Origin: JAYEHK01 sp034659475
Lineage (GTDB): Bacteria > Bacillota > Syntrophomonadia > Syntrophomonadales > Syntrophomonadaceae
Reading direction: 5' to 3'
Length of the DNA: 56,724 bases
NCBI GenBank assembly: GCA_034659475.1
Contig: JAYEHK010000035.1
Coordinates: forward strand, 1-56,724
Shown: positions 51,281 through 56,724 of the stretch, one piece after another
Position numbering within the stretch: position 1 is the stretch's first letter
How the letters are laid out: every line of letters starts with the position of its first letter
Notes under the pieces: generated by a model
Seen by the model: the letters and a program-made list of their open reading frames with translations, nothing else
What the model was told of the DNA's origin: nothing
Databases searched by the model: none
Translations under genes and position numbers: made by a program

Positions 51281-52357
51281 TTATAAAGATTTTCTAGCTG
51301 CCAGGCCAATAGCTACCGAGAAATCATGTTGCAAATCATCATATTCTTCCTCGCTAATATCTTTGGGAATTCTAATTCCCGAAAGAAGATCCGCGACAAC
51401 AACTTCTCTGGCAATTCCTTCCGATAGAATTTCTGCCAACTGTTGAATCCTTGAACCCCCACCCATAAGATAAATCTTTTTCACTTCTGCTCCCTGATTT
51501 TGCATGTCGTAATATTCAACAGAACGAGCCATTTCCGATATAACATCCCGCACCAGATAATCGTAGGTATCATTATCTCGAATGGAAACCATGCGCATAT
51601 TATCTGATTGATTACCATTCAGATCAGACGATTGAAAAAAGGCAGCACATCCAAAAGACAAACTGCGATAAAAAGTCATCACCCCATTCCTAAATACGGT
51701 GAAGTATGATCTGGAGGCACCAATATTTAAATACGCCTTATTTTCTTCGTCTTGCATAGGATCCAGTAATCGGTTAATCGCAATGGGCTCAATCTCAACC
51801 GCAACCAAATTCAGACCAGCAACCTTACAGGCCAGATCAAGCGTTTCCACCTGCTGTCGACGAACAGCCACAAAAAAGACCTCTGTTTTTTTTCCTTCTT
51901 CGTCTTCATAATCACGAATCGGAAATATATCCATAACCGCTTCTTCTACCGGTATCGGCAAAAAGTTCATCGCCTGGAACTGAATGGCATCCTTCAGTTC
52001 TTTCAAAGGCATCGCCGGCATGCTGATGTTTCTGGTATAAACCTGCTGTCCTGATACAGCAGATACAGCGTTTTTTCCGTTTAGCTTCATATCCCGAACC
52101 AGAACCCCCAGTTCTTCTCCCAGTCGATCAGGGTCCTGGATAACCCCACCTTCAACGATACCATCGGGAGTTGCCATGCTCCCAAAATTAACAACCTCAA
52201 GACCCTGTTTTTTACTTTTCACCTGTGCAAGCTTAATTTTTTTACTGCCTATATCCAATCCGATCCCCGGTGCCCTGTTAAACAATTCTATTCCCCCGAA
52301 CTTTGTTAGTTTGAACCAACGATCATGATGACTTCTGTGTTCCCCATACACCATCAT
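51281..52357 (-). CDS. pilM: Type IV pilus assembly protein PilM
   Basis: A 358-residue actin-like ATPase fold protein. GIGLDIGSKKIKLAQVK begins the fold, VAVEIEPIAINRLL and IYLMGGGSRIQQLAEIL follow, as in PilM. In type IV pilus machines PilM lies in the cytoplasm and binds the PilN N-terminus. Here no pilN or pilO follows; the gene ends beside a large palindrome. AAGGAAAAA precedes the start. Some 20-30 N-terminal residues before GLDIG are extra compared with the usual proteins. Confidence 0.9.
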   Translation of the reverse strand: MMVYGEHRSHHDRWFKLTKFGGIELFNRAPGIGLDIGSKKIKLAQVKSKKQGLEVVNFGSMATPDGIVEGGVIQDPDRLGEELGVLVRDMKLNGKNAVSAVSGQQVYTRNISMPAMPLKELKDAIQFQAMNFLPIPVEEAVMDIFPIRDYEDEEGKKTEVFFVAVRRQQVETLDLACKVAGLNLVAVEIEPIAINRLLDPMQDEENKAYLNIGASRSYFTVFRNGVMTFYRSLSFGCAAFFQSSDLNGNQSDNMRMVSIRDNDTYDYLVRDVISEMARSVEYYDMQNQGAEVKKIYLMGGGSRIQQLAEILSEGIAREVVVADLLSGIRIPKDISEEEYDDLQHDFSVAIGLAARKSL

Positions 52358-52507
52358 TTTTTCCTTATTATTATTCTAATCAAGCTGCCTGCAAAAGAAA
52401 ATCAAATTCTAATAATTATTAACTTTACTTTCCCAACCGAGTCAATCAAATGGAACAGTTGAAACTCTAACATTACGCCATAATCACCAGGCGATCTCTT
52501 CATTTCA

Positions 52508-53074
52508 TTAATTCACATAATCATAAGAAACAATCGGCCCAACACCAATAGTAACCCCTGATTCAGGAAAGTATTCCGCCATAAGATCTCGGGAACGAAA
52601 ATTCCCGGCAGATTGAATTGGCTTCTGTGTTGTTAATAATAAGTGTGTATTATAAGGAAGTGCATTTACACAAACCCCTGCCTGAGCAGTCGTACTGGCA
52701 ACAACTGTCCCATCCGCTCGCAGCACCTTCCCCTTCGAATTGATTTGAATCACACCGTCTCCATCCAACATCCCATTGTTATCTTTATCTGTTTTCATCG
52801 TAATAGACACAACGGTCTTGTTGCCGAGCTCAATATTATCAATAACAGGAAGCCCTTTGCCTGCCATCAAATAACTTAACACCACGTCCCGCCCAATATA
52901 GATCCCAGCATCTGCTGCGTGACGCGCCTGTTCCGCCCTTTCAGCATTTACCGCAATGCTATTTTCCATACGTGCAACCCCTAGCATGCATGTACCCATT
53001 ATACTTACAATTAAAAAAATCAACAGGGCTACTACCATGGCACTTCCTTTTTCTGAAACTAAAATGGCACGCAC
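52508..53074 (-). CDS. PilX-like pilus assembly protein
   Basis: The 188-residue protein has a hydrophobic N-terminal helix (KGSAMVVALLIFLIVSIMG) of the PilX/GspK kind, with a Gly-Ser site but without the Glu at position 5. The rest is a soluble domain. It is the third in a row of pilin-like genes and 12 bp after the second. It is probably a minor pilin or tip protein. Confidence 0.7.
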   Translation of the reverse strand: MRAILVSEKGSAMVVALLIFLIVSIMGTCMLGVARMENSIAVNAERAEQARHAADAGIYIGRDVVLSYLMAGKGLPVIDNIELGNKTVVSITMKTDKDNNGMLDGDGVIQINSKGKVLRADGTVVASTTAQAGVCVNALPYNTHLLLTTQKPIQSAGNFRSRDLMAEYFPESGVTIGVGPIVSYDYVN

Positions 53075-53086
53075 ATTAAGTCCCCC

Positions 53087-53563
53087 TTAACGAATCCTGC
53101 TGCAACAGGTCGTCTCAAGCGTATATTCCTGTTTTTGAGACAATGCCACAACGGACATTGCCATTGTGTTCAGAGACACTTTTGAAAAACTGATCTGTGA
53201 AATAAATTCAGCGACAGGTCCGGGAGAAGCATTTGATGGGTTTCGATATAATTGCTGATTGTTTATATAATAATCTACCGTCCGGTCACTTTTAGCAATA
53301 TGCAAACAGGTCCCAACAGAACCATCAGCAACCTCTATTCCTCCGCAAACATCCAGCACTGAAAAAGAAGTACAGGCAACAAAATCGGAGATAATCGCCT
53401 CACGCGCATGTCTGGCAGAATACTGCACATCCGCCCGAGCAGATTGACCATTAAAAGCCGTCTCTGATATCCAGTAAACTGTAACCAACCCGGCACTGAT
53501 TAGCCCAAAAAGCGCAAGGGCAATCAGCATTTCCAATAGCGTTGTACCTTTATCATTCCTCAT
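53087..53563 (-). CDS. Type IV prepilin-like protein (PilW/GspJ type)
   Basis: A 158-residue protein with a class III prepilin signal: KGTTLLEMLIALALFGLIS, cleaved by prepilin peptidase after the Gly, with Glu5 present. The C-terminus is a small domain with a final CC pair (TTCCSRIR). It stands 5 bp after the PilV-like gene. Minor pilin by position and layout. Confidence 0.8.
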   Translation of the reverse strand: MRNDKGTTLLEMLIALALFGLISAGLVTVYWISETAFNGQSARADVQYSARHAREAIISDFVACTSFSVLDVCGGIEVADGSVGTCLHIAKSDRTVDYYINNQQLYRNPSNASPGPVAEFISQISFSKVSLNTMAMSVVALSQKQEYTLETTCCSRIR

Positions 53564-53568
53564 GCCTA

Positions 53569-54075
53569 CTACCTCGCAGCTACCACAGTCACCATCTCTG
53601 TGATGAGTTCGCCCTCATCAGAACCTCTCACCTTTACATCCACTTCATATAGATTGTGGTCAAAAGCCGCAGTAATTTCCTGATCGTAATAGGAACTACC
53701 GTCATACCTTTTTATTAACAGCGTTGCTTCTAAATGTTCCGGTGCGGATACGTTAATCTCGTCCTCTTCTGATCCTAATACAAAAGCAAACATCTCATCT
53801 TCTGTATCATCATCGATCACTTCATATGCACTTTCGTCTGTTAATTGCAACAATGAAAGCTCCGACGAATGCATCCTAATCATTTCAATAATAGAACTGG
53901 CATAGTCACGGGCACTCGTTTTTTTCCCGGCATCAGCAATCCATATACCAGAAGCCGTAAAATTCCCCAGCAGAACAACAGATAAAAGTGACAAAAGAAC
54001 CAGAGATGCCAACACCTCTATAAGCGTAAAACCCTCCAGTCCTATCATCCATCTATACTTTTGTATTAGATCCAT
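53569..54075 (-). CDS. Type IV prepilin-like protein (PilV/GspI type)
   Basis: The 168-residue protein carries a typical prepilin signal EGFTLIEVLASLVLLSLLS with the cleavage Gly at residue 15 and Glu5. It is the first of three pilin-like genes (V, W, X order). Upstream no other pilus gene is found, only a nucleotidyltransferase remnant, so the locus seems cut off. Confidence 0.82.
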   Translation of the reverse strand: MDLIQKYRWMIGLEGFTLIEVLASLVLLSLLSVVLLGNFTASGIWIADAGKKTSARDYASSIIEMIRMHSSELSLLQLTDESAYEVIDDDTEDEMFAFVLGSEEDEINVSAPEHLEATLLIKRYDGSSYYDQEITAAFDHNLYEVDVKVRGSDEGELITEMVTVVAAR

Positions 54076-54173
54076 AGTCTTTTTGTTTCCTCATTTTACC
54101 ATTTTGTTTTATTATATGTTAATTTTTTCTATTTTTCAACACCATTAACCAAATCCCCTTCCCCCAATGTGAA

Positions 54174-54404
54174 GTGTGGGCATTTGGCTCTCATGTGACG
54201 GATCGCGCACGTAAATACTCTGACATTGATCTGGTGCTCATCGGCACAGAAAAGCTTGATTGGCAACATATGGAGACTCTTCGCGATGCACTCTCCGAAT
54301 CAGATCTGCCTTATATGGTCGATTTGCTTGACTGGCACGATATCTCCGAGTCCTTTCGCGAGGTAATACGCAAACAATATGATGTGCTAGTACCCGGGTC
54401 GTAA
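54174..54404 (+). pseudogene. Nucleotidyltransferase (MNT type) remnant
   Basis: The frame has the strand-and-helix motif VWAFGSHV followed by KYSDIDLVLIG, the metal site of minimal nucleotidyltransferases that act as antitoxins to HEPN proteins. The in-frame sequence before it (PFPQCE) continues the family pattern but meets a stop 11-18 codons upstream, with no ATG and no ribosome site. The N-terminal 15-20 residues and the HEPN partner are missing. I regard it as a 5'-broken gene. It has an intact terminator at 54427-54465. Confidence 0.65.
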
Positions 54405-54426
54405 ATGAATCCTCTATAAAAAATGA

Positions 54427-54465
54427 AAGCGCCCAATCGTAATCTGATTGGGCGCTTATTTTTTT
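54427..54465 (+). terminator. Terminator after the nucleotidyltransferase remnant
   Basis: Twelve-bp arms AAGCGCCCAATC / GATTGGGCGCTT (54427-54438, 54446-54457) followed by ATTTTTTTG. Confidence 0.9.
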
Positions 54466-54483
54466 GCATTATTGTATCAATGC

Positions 54484-54630
54484 TTATCCTCTAGATTTCA
54501 AACGATCAATATTTTCTCCTTGTTCTGTTGTACAAGCATCCAGTCTTTTGATGTCAATCCGGACACCAGCAAGATCCTTTTTGATACCAGAAACGTCTTT
54601 TTGAAGCTTTTTAATTAGAAAATAGACTTT
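54484..54630 (-). pseudogene. Coiled-coil fragment sharing its 5' part with the Rpn gene
   Basis: On the minus strand a frame reads KKLQKDVSGIKKDLAGVRID and IKRLD, then ACTTEQGENIDRLKSRG and a stop. The first part is almost identical in DNA to the 5' part of the Rpn gene (56257-56345). After IKRLD the two diverge. No start codon or ribosome site can be seen; upstream are intergenic repeat modules. Probably a fragment or the donor of a recombination. Confidence 0.6.
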
Positions 54631-55288
54631 TAATGGACGCAGATTTCGCTGATTTATATGATTTACGCTGATTCTTTTAATAGACGCGGATTACACGGAC
54701 CTTAAGGACCTTCGCAGACTTTTTAAATAAATATTTATATCTTGGGGATGAAGGCTAAAGGTTAGCGCAGTGGGGTAAAGGCGATTAGAGAAAGACAAAA
54801 AAGTAACTCCCCTTTCCCGAACATACAGAGCATCACCTATCCAACTAGTACACAAAACATGAGATCTGACGCAAGCGTTCTTAAGTCTTCATCCCCTGGC
54901 ATCACATTACCCCTAACCCCTTCACCGATTTTCATCGGTGGTTGTGGCATGCGACCATGGGTGGTTAATTAAAAATAGCTTTTTAATAGACGCAGACCTT
55001 TTTTTGTCAGGGGTAAGGGCAATGCCTGGCGCATAGCGCCTAACCCCTAACTCCTCACCCCTCACCCCTTTTCATCGGTGGTTGTGGCCTGCGGCCATGG
55101 AGGGTTCCCCTGCGAAAAGTAATATTGGTGAGTTTGAATGTATAAGTGCCCATTGGGTAAAACACCGATAGTCCTGTCGATGCCCAGGATCTATGGTCTT
55201 GATCCCATTCAATTTACACAACGTTTGCAGTGAGTATTTTCATACTCGGTTGTGTTGCTGCATCATGGTGGTTGATAAGTCGGGGACC
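54630..55288. repeat. Repeat block between the pilus locus and the Rpn gene
   Basis: GACGCAGATT/GACGCGGATT modules (54633-54730), MITE-like copy 2 (54744-54896), the TTTTCATCGGTGGTTGTGG unit twice (54930 and 55070), the GGGGTAAGGGCAAT / GCCTGGCGCATAGCGCC unit (55004-55060), and TGAGTTTGAATGTATAAGTG (55131-55150), also present near 38176. There is no gene in this stretch. Confidence 0.75.
54744..54896. mobile_element. MITE-like element, copy 2
   Basis: Same build as 14727-14877: left end GGGGATGAAGGCTAAAG (54744-54760) and inverted right end at 54880-54896. The interior is similar along its length (GCGTTCTTAAG, AGAGCATCAC). The similarity continues to the right through GGCATCACATTAC, so the mobile unit may be larger than the inverted ends show. 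Confidence 0.6.
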
Positions 55289-55363
55289 TGAGTCCATTCT
55301 TTCTATGCTCCCATAAAAAACCGCCTGCTACCTATCTCAGTAACAGGCGGTGACAAATTGTTC
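55289..55363 (-). terminator. Rpn gene terminator, duplicated at 56489-56566
   Basis: The hairpin ACCGCCTG / CAGGCGGT (55320-55327, 55344-55351) is followed on the minus strand by TTTTTTATGGG. The 75-bp segment recurs nearly unchanged at 56489-56566, which indicates a second gene of the same kind ending near the window edge. Confidence 0.85.
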
Positions 55364-55380
55364 TCTTTTTTACAAATAAT

Positions 55381-56373
55381 TTAGTTTCTTAGGTGCCTAG
55401 CACAACTCAACTCTGCCTTAAGTTTCTGTACTGTTTCCAGAGATAGGCCAGTTATTTCTGCAATGTCTTCTAACAAGAGTCCTTTCTTCAATGCATTTCG
55501 TGCTGCTTCCTGCTTACCTTCTAGTTTGCCTTCTAGCTTGCCTTTCATCTCGCCTTTCATCTCGGCTTCGTAGAGATCAGAATTTCTGTCCAGTATGGCC
55601 TTTAGTCTTAGCTCGTAGATTTCTTTTGCCCTGGGGTCAGCAGCCATTTCTTCCAGGGTTTGCTTTGCCCTGGCTATAGCAGGGTCTTCCTCGGACAATC
55701 TCTTTAGCAATTCCATATCATCCCATCCTTTCAGAAACATTACCCACCGATCCAGTGGATCGGCATGATTCGCCATCTCTTCAGACAGTTTGGGCAGTTC
55801 TATGAAGTGTATCTCAATTGCGTCTGTCAGTTCTATTTTTTCTTCCAGTTCCAACAGTCTGAATGTTGTATGATAGCACCTGCTGTCCTTGATTCGTACA
55901 AAGTCTAGTATATTTATAGCTACAGTTCTTTTCAGATTCTGATATCTTCCTTTGATTATCTTCTGGTCACCAAACATGCGACAGATATAGTAGGTGCTGC
56001 GTCTCTCCATATTAGCCCGGTCACCGATCTGCACTTCCACATCTACCATGTCACCGCTTCCTAACTGTATCTTTATATCAAGTATGCCATAACTGTCATC
56101 TATATGCTCCTGTTCCAAGTAGGGATTTAGTATTTCTAGCGCTGTAATCTGGTTTTCCTCTGGCAAAGCAAAAACAGCATTTAAGAAACTGATCAGTATG
56201 GTTTTATTCTTCTCTGCGCCGAAAATCTGCTTAAATACCACGTCAACTTTGGGATCCAGTCTTTTGATGTCAATCCGGACACCAGCAAGATCCTTTTTGA
56301 TACCAGAAACGTCTTTTTGAAGCTTTTTAGTAAGAAAATAGACGCAGATTGCGCTGATTCTTTTAATAGACAC
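55381..56373 (-). CDS. Rpn family PD-(D/E)XK nuclease (recombination-promoting, transposase-like)
   Basis: From about residue 38 the protein is a typical Rpn/PDDEXK_2 member: LDPKVDVVFKQIFG, then GILDIKIQL and VDVEVQIGDRANMERRSTYYICRMFG, holding the Asp and Glu-x-Gln of the nuclease site. The C-terminus has the KGE/KLEGK repeats and a small helix-turn-helix tail (EDIAEITGLSLETVQKLKAEL). Rpn proteins promote recA-independent recombination. The first 14 codons of the GTG-started frame are made of GACGCAGATT-type intergenic repeat, and the next 25 codons are shared with the fragment at 54484. The real start may thus be further in, and none has a good ribosome site. Confidence 0.82.
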   Translation of the reverse strand: MSIKRISAICVYFLTKKLQKDVSGIKKDLAGVRIDIKRLDPKVDVVFKQIFGAEKNKTILISFLNAVFALPEENQITALEILNPYLEQEHIDDSYGILDIKIQLGSGDMVDVEVQIGDRANMERRSTYYICRMFGDQKIIKGRYQNLKRTVAINILDFVRIKDSRCYHTTFRLLELEEKIELTDAIEIHFIELPKLSEEMANHADPLDRWVMFLKGWDDMELLKRLSEEDPAIARAKQTLEEMAADPRAKEIYELRLKAILDRNSDLYEAEMKGEMKGKLEGKLEGKQEAARNALKKGLLLEDIAEITGLSLETVQKLKAELSCARHLRN

Positions 56374-56566
56374 ACCCTAACGGGTACCACTGATGTTCCC
56401 TACGGTCACTTTAAATATGACGCGGACTTACGCAGACCTTTTTTTGTAAGGGGTCAGGGGGGAGGAGTAAGGGCAATGCCTGGCGCATAGCGCCTGATTC
56501 CATTCTTTCTATGCTCCCATAAAAAACCGCCTGCTACCTATCTCAGTAACAGGCGGTGACAAATTG
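56365..56566. repeat. Repeat copies upstream of the Rpn gene
   Basis: A 57-bp unit with CCCTAACGGGTACCACTGATG (copy at 14587), a GACGCGGACTTACGCAGACC module, the GTCAGGGGGGAGGAGTAAGG unit (copy at 11699) with GCCTGGCGCATAGCGCC, then directly the duplicated Rpn terminator segment (56489-56566). Confidence 0.8.
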
Positions 56567-56574
56567 TTGTTTTT

Positions 56575-56694
56575 TTACAAATAACTTAGTTTCTTAGGGT
56601 CGAGTAAACGTATGCCTTTCAACTTTAGGAGACGCTTTGTGTTAATCTGTTTCTCTCCGTTTCCGTTGAGAGTGTCACAATATTTGCTCCATGG
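56575..56694 (-). other. Open 3' end of a possible second gene at the window edge
   Basis: Upstream of the duplicated terminator, a minus-strand frame is open for 40 codons (LLKLKGIRLLDPKKLSYL then stop) without a start. Its last bases resemble the 3' end of the Rpn gene. It could be the tail of a decayed paralogue. I do not recognise the rest up to 56724. Confidence 0.25.
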
Positions 56695-56724
56695 TTAATT
56701 GGCAGTACGCTCCTCCCAGAACCG

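Overview
The window looks like a chromosome segment of an anaerobic, endospore-forming member of the Clostridia (Firmicutes), probably Peptococcaceae-like. The evidence is a complete spoIIIA operon (AA to AH), spo0A, spoIVB and spoIIM, an OLE RNA locus with its OapA partner, a biotin-dependent pyruvate carboxylase pair, a BMP-type nucleoside ABC transporter and an in-frame-UGA selenoprotein. The species cannot be fixed from the sequence alone. Almost every core gene lies on the minus strand, so the operons read from high to low coordinates.

Layout from left to right. 1-480: repeats only. 485-5150: spoIIM, a CBS-domain inorganic pyrophosphatase, an unknown ComB-like protein, endonuclease Q, a NUDIX ADP-ribose pyrophosphatase and, divergent from it, a 41-codon gene resembling the FtsZ inhibitor MciZ. 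5468-11248: one operon of steA, steB/mctB, GT2, GT4, a PepT-like peptidase and a DUF3866 protein. 12066-20876: spo0A, spoIVB, recN, argR, nadK, tlyA and dxs. 20883-22152: oapA and the OLE RNA. 22341-28437: ybjQ and a small membrane protein, ispA, xseB, xseA, a divergent folD, nusB, and the DUF2273-amaP-asp23 envelope-stress set. 28522-37642: the two pyruvate carboxylase genes, the spoIIIA operon and a zinc-ribbon CD1247-type protein. 38395-40470: a lone plus-strand chemoreceptor. 40568-50328: efp, a Xaa-Pro peptidase, aroQ, tldE/tldD and the nucleoside ABC operon. 50798-51130: a CC/Se-motif selenoprotein. 51281-54075: four type IV pilus genes. 54174-56724: an accessory zone with a nucleotidyltransferase remnant, an Rpn-type nuclease and repeated debris.

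How the genes fit together. Sporulation runs through the window: Spo0A starts the programme, MciZ (if correct) would block Z-rings in the mother cell, SpoIIM drives engulfment, the SpoIIIA channel feeds the forespore and SpoIVB signals sigma-K activation. A housekeeping block (isoprenoid precursors by dxs and ispA, exonuclease VII, NusB, RecN, TlyA, NAD kinase, ArgR) surrounds OLE and OapA, the order known for OLE-bearing Firmicutes. The steA-steB pair sits near recN, nadK and tlyA, as in mycobacteria.

The spaces between operons are filled with several families of short dispersed repeats: octamer tandem repeats, modules of the GACGCGGATT type, long perfect palindromes, and small elements with terminal inverted repeats. 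One of the last is a clear 124-bp element with 14-bp inverted ends and an 8-bp target duplication. The most notable new observations are the mciZ-like gene with a sigma-E-like promoter, the UGA-containing selenoprotein, the OLE RNA, a possible internal start giving a free biotin carrier protein, a FolD without its usual nucleotide-binding signature, and the 124-bp element.
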